Origin: Halicephalobus mephisto
Taxonomy: Eukaryota; Nematoda; Chromadorea; Rhabditida; Panagrolaimidae
DNA: 64,000 nt
Assembly: GCA_009193035.1 (NCBI GenBank)
Contig: SWDT01000098.1
Location: 124,001 to 188,000 of the forward strand
Reading direction: 5' to 3'
Below the pieces are notes generated by a model, which was given only the letters and a program-made list of their open reading frames with translations, was not told the origin of the DNA and ran no database searches. Made by a program: the position numbers and the translations under genes. Within the stretch, counting starts at the first letter, position 1. Every line of letters starts with the position of its first letter. Positions 22,633 to 33,851 of this stretch are shown here, in pieces.

Positions 22633-23524
22633 CTACTTAGGCGCAGCGCAACACCAAATTTGTGAATAATTCTTTCGAATCCCCTTACTAATGAGAAGCA
22701 ACACAACCATCAAAAAAATGTTGGACATGATCTCCACTACGAGAATCACAATGTCCTGGATGATGAGCACATCCCAGTAGTTTATATTGTATTTCTTTCT
22801 TTGGAACAATCTGAGTATTTCTTCAATTAGGCTGAAAATAAAAAGTAAAACTCTTGCTATAAGCATATGAAACCTACTTCTGGAGCAGAGATGTACTGCA
22901 AACAACTTTGATTACTTGAATGATAACGCTTATGAACAAGCTCCAGAAAATTCTCATTTCGACTTTAACTTCCACAAACGTGTCATTTCTGGTACAGCAA
23001 CAGTATTTACATGCTCCAATGAACAATAATATAGCATCCACAGCGTAGACTAGTTCGGAAATAGTAGACAAGTTAGAATACCGGAAGACAAACATATGCA
23101 AGAATAAGAGTCCTCCTGCACCAATCCCTGCGAGTACTGTAAGAATAATACTAAGAGTTGACTTGAATTTAAGAACATTTTCCATCATCAATACAGTAAA
23201 TCTTTCAATCGTCATGATTGAAATTAAAATCACTTTTAGAAAAGTGAAGTAGAAGAGATAGTAAACTCCAGCATGGTCACGATAAGAGATGTTGAAGATG
23301 GTCAGAATGGAATCAAGCAAAATGTTGGGAACATCTGCTAGATAGAGAACAATAAGGAAAAAGTAGTAATTTGTAGATAAATAAGGCTTTTCGAGAATTT
23401 TAAACCCTTTAATCAGAGCTATAGCTAGAGTTAATTGGAAGATTCTTGTCAAGCCAGTGATTATTGCGAGGATTTTAACCACGAAAATAGAGTTGTAGAA
23501 GGAAGAAGGATAATAATTCTCCAT
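22633..23524 (-). CDS. Seven-transmembrane receptor, nematode chemoreceptor-like
   Basis: Two exons on the minus strand (22878-23524, 22633-22831), joined in phase 2, give 281 residues. Seven hydrophobic spans are visible, including FVVKILAIITGLTRIFQL, YFFLIVLYLADVPNILLDSI, YYLFYFTFLKVILISIM and IVILVVEIMSNIFLMVVLLL. The third span ends in MTIERFTVLM, where ER takes the place of the rhodopsin-class DRY arginine. Size, short loops, the Cys-rich loop after span 5 (CKYCCC) and the short basic tail (ISKGIRKNY) resemble nematode serpentine chemoreceptors, but I cannot assign a named subfamily. Ligand and coupling are unknown. Confidence 0.75.
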
Positions 23525-25055
23525 GATCAGTCAAAAAACTGACGAGTTCAATGCTTTTATAGGCAATGAAAATGGTTTTTCTCTCGTGTAAGACTCAATG
23601 TAGTTCACAAGTAATTACGTAGCCATTCTGAGAAATGGAATGAGAGTGCTTGATTTTTTGATCTTTTTGGGAAAAGTTTTCTAACGTTTCAAGTTTTCAC
23701 GTGTAATTAATCGTAGCAATATTTTTTGTAGTAAGAGAATTCATAGAGTAGTTCATCGTACAGAAATAAATGAATTCTGATACATTTCAGTGCTTAGCGG
23801 GTGGCTGTATCTCAAGCGTTTGATGTTGACAGTGCTTTTCCTGTCTTCATAATGCGAATCAAATAAAAAATGTGTCTTAAGTTTTCTTTATATCAACATA
23901 AAAATACTTTATGAAATACCAGCGGCAGTTTCTGCAATTTCATAATCATTCTCACACACTACAATCGGAATAATTCTTGGAAATTGTTTTCTAACAAGAA
24001 AACGAAAATTCCCAGGATTTCAACTTATTTCTATTCTGTATTTATCTTGCTTCAAAACGATAACAAGCATTCGTCATAGACAATATACAAAAATAAGATT
24101 TTCTCTTCAAAATACAATGTAATATTAATTTCTCTCTCTCTCATTTCAAGTTTTCCTGCTGTTAATTTATCAAAACCCATTTTCCAAACAAGAATAATTA
24201 ATGTTAGTTTCTCTTATTAAAAGCTATTCCGAGCATGAGGTCATTGTACGAAAATGATTTCTACTTCCAGGTTTGAACAAAAGCACCTAGAATATGGTAA
24301 TTGGCGCATCTGTCGAGGTTTTTGGATCTCGGTCTCCATTATTCCCAAATTACTTACATCCAAACACCTCAAATTCCATATTTCACCATCTCCTTAGGTG
24401 ATTTCTCGATTAATCACATAATTTTAGCTATCATGTGGGGCACTTGCTAGAATATATTTCCTAAGGAGATAAAACTTTCCTATATTGTCATACTATAGTT
24501 TATAGAAGATTGCAAAAGCTATGAATATATACAAAACTCAGCTACAGTACATATTTAGATAGTAATAATTGATGGCAAAAGAGTAATGTTCAGAATAAAC
24601 TTATAAAGCATAACTTTGGAAGCTCATATCAGGAGAGCAAGTGGAAACCTCAGAGAGCAAATATAATTAAACAATTTTTTAAGTTAATCAGACCTCATTC
24701 AGGGGATTTCTGAGACTTTGCGAAATAAAAATTAATAAATCCGGATTTCAAAAATCAGCTTTTAATTCTAGTTGCATATGCAGATGTACGAATTCTGATA
24801 TGTCATTTTGTGCATTTTTGTTCAAATTTGGAAATAATTCTACCTTTTACATTATATATGCAAAATTACATACAATGGCTGTTAACGCAATGCTAGGGAC
24901 TCAAAACACTGACCTAGAAAAGCTGTGATTGTTAAAAAATTTTCGTGTTAAGAGTGCACGCTTTGACTTGTTTCGGTTAGTTGTGTCGCTTGCAATTTCT
25001 CAAGATCGCTCCTCATTATTATATTCATTGTCTATTTTCGTAAAGTATTTTCATT
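23525..25055. other. Intergenic, 1.5 kb, AT-rich
   Basis: Divergent intergenic region between the receptor and SECp43-like genes, so it should contain both promoters. It is AT-rich with poly-T tracts. No gene or RNA feature is supported. Confidence 0.5.
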
Positions 25056-26547
25056 ATGGATGAGGATAATTCTAACCAGAATGTGCTTTCCGATGAAGAA
25101 GGTCATGATGCGTATTTCGAAGCGATGAGTATTGATGATAAAGCTCCAAGATCATCTGATGCTAGACAAATTTCTACTTCTACTGAAAGTCCGGCTATTC
25201 AACAATTCGATGATGAAGTATCTCAGCAATCTCATCCAATGGAAGGAGCAGATTACGTTGAATACACTGGAGAAGCTAGCCAAGATTCAGAGAAGGAAAA
25301 AGCGGGAGCTCAATCTACTGGAAAGTACGACAAGGTTGACTCTACGTTGTATATGTCAGGTATACAGGAAGCATGGGATGAGGACTTTATCAAGCAGGCT
25401 TTTGGCCATTTTAATTATAAAGTGATCAACGTTAAGATGATTAGAGATAAAGTAATTTTTATTAAGTTTCTTCCATTATGCATTTTTTGTTTCAGGGACG
25501 ACCTTTTGCCTTCATAGAGCTCGAGTCTCCGGCGATCGCTAAGAAAGTATTGCTTAAAATTAACGGGAGAACCATTCCCAATGACGCAGATCGACGGAAG
25601 TTCAATCTTTGTTATTCTGTAAAGCCCAATGAATTGTATGTAATTTTACAGCTGAACGTTAGTTTAATAATGCTGTTTTCAGAAGGGTAGAGTATTATCT
25701 GAGTGTCAACAACTTGTCTTCGAGTGTAGGAGATGCAGATCTGTTCAAACTTTTTGCCGAAAAGTATGATTCGTGCAGAGGAGCCCAAGTTATGACTCAT
25801 GCTGACGGACAATCTAGAGGATATGGTTCGGTCAAATTCAATAATCAAACTGATCAGCAGCTTGCCTTGGTTGAAATGCACAAGTATGTGTTTAAAGGCA
25901 GAGAGCTCCTCCTAAAACTCGGTCCCACGAAAACTAAAGGACCGAAACATTTAATGGCTAATCTACCGACACAAGGGTCTGCATACGGTGGATATATGCA
26001 ATCAGGAATCTATCCTTCAGCCAATTCACAATATGGAGGTGGAGTATCGGGACTTAATAACCCATTCGGTCCCAACGCAGGTGATAAAAGTACATACAGA
26101 TCAAGAGATGGAAACAGCAGGATGAGAAGTCCTGATCGTGGAAGTGACTGGAAATCAGAAGACAGAGATAGGTCCAGAAGCCGAAGAAGAAGACGGGATT
26201 CGCCACGAAGGAGTAGATCAACTTCAAAGGAACGAAAACGTCGGTATTGGAAACTCGACGAATTCCTCAGGGACCACCGCCAGAAAGCTCTTTTCGAGCC
26301 TATTTATTATCCTCCTTATGTTGAAGGTCAGTGATGGTTTCTAATACTACCTTACTGTTCCCATGTTTCAGATCATAATCCGTGGCCAGTCGACGACTAT
26401 AATGAAGAATTTATAAAGCAAGGTGAGCAGTGCCTTACAGACCTCACTTCTGGAAAATTTTCCGACTTTATTGTTGCTCCCAATTGGAGATTAGACGACG
26501 TTGTGAAGCAACTCTATCCTGAAGCTTTAATTCCATCTGAATATTAA
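25056..26547 (+). CDS. SECp43/TRNAU1AP-like RNA-binding protein with RS segment
   Basis: Four exons (25056-25451, 25496-25635, 25683-26326, 26372-26547), joined in phases 0, 2 and 1, give 451 residues. After an acidic N-terminal extension of about 95 residues come two RRMs: the first at about 97-180 (STLYMSGIQEAWDEDFIKQA, RNP1-like GRPFAFIELES, KINGRTIPN) and the second at about 188-275 (YYLSVNNLSSSVGDADLF, CRGAQV, RGYGSVKF). Domain order and wording match tRNA-selenocysteine-associated protein 1, including the C-terminal YNEEFIKQGEQCLTDL. SECp43 binds tRNA-Sec and supports selenoprotein synthesis; PRP42/U1-type roles are known for relatives. An Arg/Ser-rich block (RSRSRRRRRDSPRRSRS) before the C-terminus is not part of vertebrate SECp43 and suggests a splicing link. 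It converges on the FN3 gene 262 bp away. Confidence 0.82.
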
Positions 26548-26808
26548 TATTTCCACCTAATTGAGTTGTCTTCAAAGAATTGTTATTTAACCATGAAAAA
26601 CAATGGCAATAAAGAAAAATGCATATTGGCTATAACTTTATTGTTACTGTCTTTATGAACTTTAATGAGTTTTCTGTCCTTCCCATTAGTCAATAATTAG
26701 TTTTACTTATGAAATGTTGGCAAATGTCAGCGATACATCAACTTTACAGAGAATGAGCAACTATGAACAGTATTTCTCCAACAAAAAGTAATTATTAAAC
26801 ACTGTAAA

Positions 26809-29800
26809 TTAAAACAGTAACCGGTAAATAAGTGTCGAAATGAGAACGACCAGGACACCCCTAGGCAGAGTCTGTTTCTCGGCGGAGGAACTCGGACAGC
26901 CATTCAAATACATGTAGCAGGGGAGTCGACGTTGGGATTCTAAATTAATTTCATTTAGTTAAAAGTAATTACGCACTCAAACAAACCCTTGGGCGCCTCG
27001 TCGACAAGTCCATTGACACTGACCCATTCAGTCTCTGCGGCAATATTCGACGAATAATAAGCTCTAATTTTGACAAAGTAATCGGTATGGGACCGCAATG
27101 CTCCATTACAGTAAGGCTCATCGAGTCTCCTTCTGTCGCAATCCTCTTCTCCAATGATAAATGTAGCTGTTTTCGCGTTTCTTCCTTTGAATGGGTTGTA
27201 GTCGGAAGCGCTGGCTCTGTACGCGGGCCAATGATCTTCATTCTTGATTTCATAATACGACTTGAGTTCGAAAGTATCTCCTCCTAACTTGACATCTTCT
27301 GTAATGATGATGGCGTAGTCGGTAATTTGTCCGTTTTTCTCGTTGAATATCCGGTGGTCGTTTTCGAAGGTTATCGACAATTCTCGACTGCCATATCTCT
27401 GCAGAGAAGGAGAGCTTGTCGGACGTCCGGCGAAAGATACTGTGACTGTTTCACTCTCACTTTCAGCCTCTGCTTCACCAGTTCCCATGATCACGGTGAT
27501 TGTGAACGTATAGTACGTGTCGTATTCCAGATTATTGAATCGATGGTGGTTGCCCCCTTTGATCTCGACTGTTTGCTCCTTAGTAAGTCCATTGTTGGAG
27601 GTGGAAGTATAGCCTAATCGATACCGACAATCGTTATCCGCGACATTTTCAATATCCCAATAGAGAGTGCAATATCCCGGTCCAAGAATGGGATAGAGTT
27701 TGGTTACTTTCAAGGGATCTGGAAAAAGATATTTAAAATTAGGTACACTAAAGAGATGCAATAGGATTTCTCTATGTTCCGTCGTATTAATGTTTCGTAA
27801 AATATTGGTAGAAGAAAACACTAGATGATGCTTTAGAGAAACAAAAATTTCATAAATAATACTTTTTAAATGTCTAAGTTATCAATGCTACATGGACCAA
27901 GGAACAATACTGATCCTAATGCAAGCTATGAATCCTAAATTGCTAGTAAAGAGGAAACCATGCTCTAGTTGAATTATCTTAGAACAAAGTAAACTTACAT
28001 GTAGTTATATCAGCAACGACAGATCTACTCTTGACTCCTCTATATAGAGTAAACAACTCGAAATGATACGTCTTTCCAGGGATCAGTTTGTTGAAGGTAA
28101 AACTCTTGCGGTCATCTTTCCCTAGCCGTTTCGTGATATTCTTGGAACTTCCGGAAAAGATCAATTCATAGGAATCAAAGGAATGCTCTGGATCACTTTC
28201 CCCGAAGTTGATATTGATAGCATTACTAGAAATCTGTCCGGGATACAAAGTTGAAGTAATGATAGGTGGGGTTATCTGTCTGAGACCCTTGGCTGGACTC
28301 GCGATTTCTAGTTCCCTCGAAATGTTCCTGACCGTGAATGTGTACAATTTTGCTGGTTCCAGTTTCCCAATAGTTATAGGTCCTTTCTCGTTCAGCCTCA
28401 TGATATTGTTGCCTACGATCTTCTTTCCAAGGGACCAAGCAACGACAATGTCGTAAAACTCAAAGTCATGATGAGCAGGCCAGTCAAAGTCGATGGTAAC
28501 GGAGGAAATGAAGAATTCGTTAGTCTCGAGTTTGGAGATTCGGAGGTTTTCGACAGCTTTGGGTTCTGGAAAAGGAGTATTTTTAAGCTTTTTGAGTAAA
28601 TCAACTTACTTCCTAGATCTACAATCCTCTGAGCCCACCATTGATTGGACACAAGTCCTTCATAGATACAGTTGACTTTTAATTCTACTTTGTGGCCGAC
28701 CAACATCTTGATCAAGGCAAAGTTGTTCTGACTGGGAACTGTAAATGATTTCGGCGTACTTAAATCCAACACAGTGTAGTTTAGAACATAGTTATCACAC
28801 AATGCCGCGATTGGAGGTTCCCATTCGACTTTCAACTGACCACTTTTTTCTTTTGATAGACGAATCATTAATGGTTCAACAGATAAATCCTCATTTCCGT
28901 TGATGATCGCTGATTCCGTCTCGAAGTCCATATTGTCCACTTCCTCCCCATTCTCGAAAGTAATGTCTTCTGAAGGGGAGGATGTGGGCTTTGATATTTC
29001 AGGGTTGTTTTCTATGCTTTTCCTTTCAAAGCTTCCCATCATATCCTCTGGAGAAAAGGTTGGAGGGATTACTGTAGGTTCTGGAACGACATGACTTGAT
29101 GGGAATTCCGGGTATTCTTTTTCCATTTCCGTCGTTGAAACGGAAGTGATCTTAGGGTTAGTATAGGGAGTCAACATGTGGTAACTATCTCCTTCTTCTT
29201 CTTCATTCTCCTCTTGCTGTTCCGTGGTCAAAAATTGCATATCCTGATTTTCTGGAATAATCGAAGCCAGTGCGGGCGCAGTCACTGCGACTGATGTCAC
29301 GAACGCCACAGGGTTCACTGAAGGGAAAGTAGGAGGTTGTTCTCCAGAACTCACGACAGGAACCTCAAATGTCGCTATTGCAGGCATAGTCGGTCTTACT
29401 GTAACTACTTCATTTGAGTTTCCTGGGGGGTTTGTAAAGTGTGAGGAAATTGCACTCTTGACCATTCCAGGAAGAACCAGATTCGGAGGCAAAGTCTTGA
29501 TTCCAAAAGTATCTACAGTAGTCATCGTCGTTGTTTCCGAACCTGGAATTAATGAATTTTTACTTTGCGGTTTTTTCTTTTTCTCATTATAACTGTTTTC
29601 TTGTGAAACCTCACGATGGAGACAAAAGACAGTTCTTCGCAGTTCCCACCGGTCAGAGGAAATGTCCATTGTCTTGTCTTTCTTGAATCAAAAATCCGAA
29701 AAATCAATGTCTAACCAATTCTTTCTCGTTCGACAAGGGACTAAATTTGTTTGCACTTCAGCTAAGAATTTACTCAAGTAGGGATTAAAGACTCCGGATT

Positions 29801-30434
29801 AAAGTCAATCAAAGGAAAAATGTTACAAAATCGATAACTAACCTTTTGTAAGGAACTGAGCCTCGACGAACTGGAGACTTGGCATGCCTTTGAAAGTCGT
29901 GAAGATCTTGATGACGTATTGAGTGCCTGGGTCTAGTCCCCGCAACTTGACGATACTCGCTTTGGTTTCCACGTAGTTGGTGTACTCTGCCTTGTTACGA
30001 GGGAAATACTCAATGTAGTACTCGAGATCAGCCCCCGTTCCCTCAGGAGGAAAGTAACTGACAGTCGCCTCCGTCTCTGCAGTGTCTATGGTGTCTAATA
30101 AAGGAGGTGGGGGACTTGAAGGCAAGTTCTTCTGCACAATAATAGCTTCAGTTCCATCCGCGAGAGTCGCCGTCACCCGTACTACGTAATCTGTTGCTGG
30201 GATTGTGTTGTTGATTACAGCATTCCTGGCGTCTTTAGAGAAGGCTGTTTGAGGAGGGGGTTCCCCAACTTGAGGGGAGTAATCCACAGCGAAATGGAGG
30301 ATATTGAGGTTCGAAGGAAGTTCTGAAGCCCAATCAACATAGACTGACGAGGCAGAGGTTGATGGAATGAGACAAATAAGAAGTAGAATAGGCAAGCAGC
30401 CCAGCATAGGGCCAAGTAAGGGTATCTTCTTCAT
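26809..30434 (-). CDS. FN3-repeat surface protein resembling an R3-type receptor phosphatase ectodomain
   Basis: Five exons on the minus strand (29843-30434, 28610-29542, 27999-28565, 26987-27718, 26809-26939), all joined in phase 1, give 984 residues. It starts with a signal peptide ([18 protein letters not shown]). Two FN3 domains, a Ser/Thr/Pro/Glu-rich linker of roughly 180 residues, and at least four more FN3-like domains follow. The last large exon ends with features typical of the membrane-proximal region of R3 receptor tyrosine phosphatases (PTPRB/PTPRJ/Ptp10D/DEP-1): [22 protein letters not shown] and [20 protein letters not shown]. No phosphatase domain follows. The final exon gives a Cys-containing stretch and a hydrophobic end ([17 protein letters not shown]), consistent with a GPI signal or tail anchor. 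An alternative last donor would give a short hydrophilic end. It may be a decoy or adhesion molecule. Confidence 0.82.
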
Positions 30435-32564
30435 GTGGCAGGCATGCTTCTCAATCAGAGCCGGGAAAGAAAAAAAGTCGGATTCCAATCGTGAAAGGTA
30501 GATGATGTGAATCCAGTTGAAGATGTTCTATCTCTAGTTCTAAAAAGAAAACGTTAAAGAATATTACTTCAAGTAATAATTCAAATATTATACTAAAAAG
30601 CAAATCAAAGGAACGGGGTTGGTAAACATTAAGTTGGGGTCATTCACTCAGCTACATAAACTATTTACTAAGTTTGCAGCATCGCATACCCTAATACCTC
30701 ATGTTTTTAGTGTCAAAATGATCTTCAGAAATCGTGACGGATGGATAAGTAAGGAAAATGACATTTGCAAACAAAAGCAGAACTTATCTTGTGAAAAATG
30801 ATGACTAATCCCTAACAATGTCCAGAAAGTCGACCGAAATCCTAGCAGTTTTCGACCTATTCCTTTAACTAACTCTCAATTACTACAAAAACGAAAATTA
30901 TCATTAAAAAGCGGATCGATACAGATTTTCAAAATCCCGAAAAATCAATATCCCCTTGGATTTGTAAAAAATCTAAAAGTCAAGTTCCGAGGACAGCCAC
31001 CTTGATCCAAAAGAGTCAAGATTAAACAAAACTGCTCTCGAAAACATTTCAAAATGGGGATTGTTTCCATTTGGAAGTATTTAGTGAGGAAAGCGTGCGC
31101 TAAAGAGGATTGAAAAGCATGAAGCAAGAGTGAGGATCGCCGATTGATGTTTAGTGGATACACAGGTCAGCCCCGCAGGCGTCAGCAGCTTCATTTAGTG
31201 ACAGCTTTCGAATCAACCAGGCAAGCACGCGCGAGACTTTTTTAGACCGCAGATGGTCCACCGCAGTTGAAAAACACGCATGGACAAGTAACTGTCGAGT
31301 ATCAATGACTGGTCAGATGTGACGAAATTCCTTCCTCCAAGAACTGTTGAATTGGACTCTCCCGATCGACCTCTTCCTCTCGACTGAAACAGTTTTCGAT
31401 ACTCTTATTTCCAGACCGGTTTCTGCACTTTGGACAGTTATCGTCTAGCGATCCTGTCCGGCTTTTCAGGATTTTCTGTTCCTTCCTTTTCCTGGACTCA
31501 AAGACTTCGGGAATTTTGAAAAAAGTGCAAAAAGCTACAAATGTGCTTATTGCGAAATCTGGAGGGAATGAAAGCAAAAAGGGGTTTTATCTTTTTCGAT
31601 CTCTTGAAAAAAACTAGGCATTTTCAACCGGTTAAGTATTCAGAACAGAACATGGATGAAAATTTCAGCACCTTTTTCACTGTCAATTGCTGTTTTTACT
31701 TATTGCTTTAATTTGTCTAACATGGTGTGTTACTCAATACTTTAAGAGGTTTGATGAATAGAAGTAAGTAGTATAAGGATGGACATCAAGATCTGCGCAA
31801 CCGACAACTTTTCTAGCGACTTTCAAATCTGAAAAGACATTGTGTCATAGAAAATAAAACTACATGGTATAGGGAAAATAATGTTCAACTTCCTTTTTAA
31901 ATAAAACGTTCATACAGTTTTCCACAGTCCCATAAAACCAAATGAGTGATATAAAGCATTAAATTTATTTCCAAAATAATCCAAATTTATTTTTTTTTAT
32001 CAATTTTTAGATTTTTCTGAAAAAGCAAATTTTATTTTGCAAGAAGCTCAAAAACTCCAATATAGCAAAAAATAAATCTCAAATATCGTTAAAATTTCAA
32101 CATCGAAATAAACAAATCTCAAAATCTGGCGGAACTTCAACATGGCAAAAATAAGTTTCAAATATCTTTAAAAACAACTTTTTATGTTTCTCAGAAATGT
32201 CCTAGAGGTCAACAAAAATAACCATTGACTACTAGAAAAATAAACTGTATGGTGCTATATTTACTTTATCCCGGAGGATCAAGAACCAAATTTGTGGCCG
32301 AAGAAGAAGTCAAACATTGCTCGTGGCGAGCTATGGGTTTTCGGTTCAACTATTTTTTGTTTTCATTCTCCGAAAGCAAAGCTCAAGTGGTAGTTTCGAC
32401 GTGAACGGTCTTAAACTTAGTTATTGATCCTTTAAATGATCGTAGAAGTACTTCATTTTCGACCTTAAACTACTTCCATCGGTGAAGCTGATACATTTTT
32501 ATTCTTTGGAGCACTGATAAGATCAATTCGACAAATAATTAAGAAATTTATTTTGTCAGCATCG
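30435..32564. other. Intergenic, about 2.1 kb
   Basis: 5' flank of the FN3 gene and 3' flank of the C2-domain gene. A GC-richer patch at about 31100-31500 includes a 91-codon minus-strand frame with no motif. At about 32035-32175 a degenerate tandem repeat of about 40 bp occurs, with units built around aaatctcaaatatc and aacttcaacat(g/c)gaaa. No gene is supported. Confidence 0.5.
32035..32175. repeat. Degenerate tandem repeat, about 40-bp unit, 3 copies
   Basis: Successive units share the order [a/g]tctcaaa-tatc/tctg, then a(t/c)ttcaacat, then (c/g)gaaa/gcaaaaa-taa. The units differ by substitutions and small indels. There is no coding capacity. Confidence 0.5.
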
Positions 32565-33851
32565 TTATCGAGAAGGAGGAGAAGAGACCAATGGGAGCCA
32601 TCGGGGTTTCTGTGGATTTCCTTTCAAAGCTTCTCTCCAGACCCTCGCTCCATGTCCCGTGTTCTCCCCCAAAACAAGGACCCCGAGGGTCTTGTCCGTG
32701 TTGTCATCTTGAACAGAGAGCTCCAATCTGCACTTGCCGATTACCCGAGGGTCGACTTCGAAGGTCAGGACTTCGTTCCAGACCGGACATGGAGTCGTTT
32801 TTTTTACCGAAGTTTTTCTCTTCTTGAGGATCTTCCCGTCAAGAGTCAAGGAGGCTTTGACGAGGGGGTTAGGAGCGGATCCACAAGAAATGAGTCCATT
32901 TGCCTGATGGACCGAGAGCGTTAGCCTTTGGGCACTCGGAAGATACTGTAAATAGACGTTGATCTCCCCTCCTCTGTTCTCGACCTCGTGGATGGATTCT
33001 AAGTCGATCCAGATGATGAGATCGTCAGAGGGACTGAGGGCAGAGAGGTCAATTTCGCACCGGCCGTGTTTGACAATAGTGGAACCGGAGTTTTGAGTGG
33101 AAACCAGCTCTATAATTAGCTGCTTGTCGAGAAGTTCCTCATAAGCCATAGGAAACTTGAAGCTTTCTTTATTCATAGCTGTTCCACGGAAAACTTTGCA
33201 AGTCTCGATTTTCTGTTGGTCTCCATCGAGATAAAACCAGAATTCACACTCATCTAGCTGGATGTTCAGAGAAGCTGAAATTACTCTTGCTAGTTTAAAG
33301 CGTTCCATAATGAACAAACCTTCAATCAGATTCACCAAGAAGTCGGATTTCTGGAAATCGTAATCTAGTTGTATTTGGATTTTCGCGGCAGAAGCCCCTT
33401 CCTTGATTTTCGAAACGACATTGACGATGGACCCCCTTTTTCGGTAGAGATCTGGCTGGATGTTCCCTGGAAAATAACAAGTTATAAAATAATTGAAAAT
33501 GTAAAGGGCAATATTAAAATATTAAAAATGCAGAAAAATTAGTGGAGGAAAATCCTGTTTCGTTAAGTAAGAAAAATTGTATGAATTTTGAATAAATTAT
33601 GACTTAATGAATAAGCAAATAGAATTCCCCCCAAAGGTGTACTGTAATTGAATTAAAAAGTTAATTTTCAATGGAAACCCACCGATGCCGGAATCGCTGC
33701 TTTTTCTTCGTTCCAAAAACAAAAGAGCACTGTCTTCTAGTTCCTGTAACGACGGTCTTCTTTCTTGTCTGGGGATCTGGAGCCCTTCTTCTTTCATTGC
33801 TTGGCTGATGGCCTCAGGAATGCAAGAGAGTCTTCGGATGGCGTTGGCCAT
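32565..33851 (-). CDS. Synaptotagmin-like tandem C2 protein without transmembrane segment
   Basis: Three exons on the minus strand (33683-33851, 33320-33466, 32565-33274) give 341 residues. The second intron (33275-33319, 45 nt) contains no in-frame stop. Splicing it out restores C2A continuity (LVNLIEASLNIQLDECEFWF), whereas retention would insert 15 residues. The N-terminus (MANAIRRLSCIPEAISQAMK) is not hydrophobic, so there is no membrane anchor, as in B/K (Syt17) or Doc2-type proteins. C2A spans about residues 75-190 and C2B about 195-330, including KKRKTSVKKTTPCPVWNEV, the polybasic region and the terminal KPRWLPL typical of C2B. The aspartates of the Ca2+-binding loops are largely absent, particularly in C2A (VSTQNSGSTIV in loop 3). 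Ca2+-independent membrane or vesicle trafficking is inferred. Confidence 0.82.
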
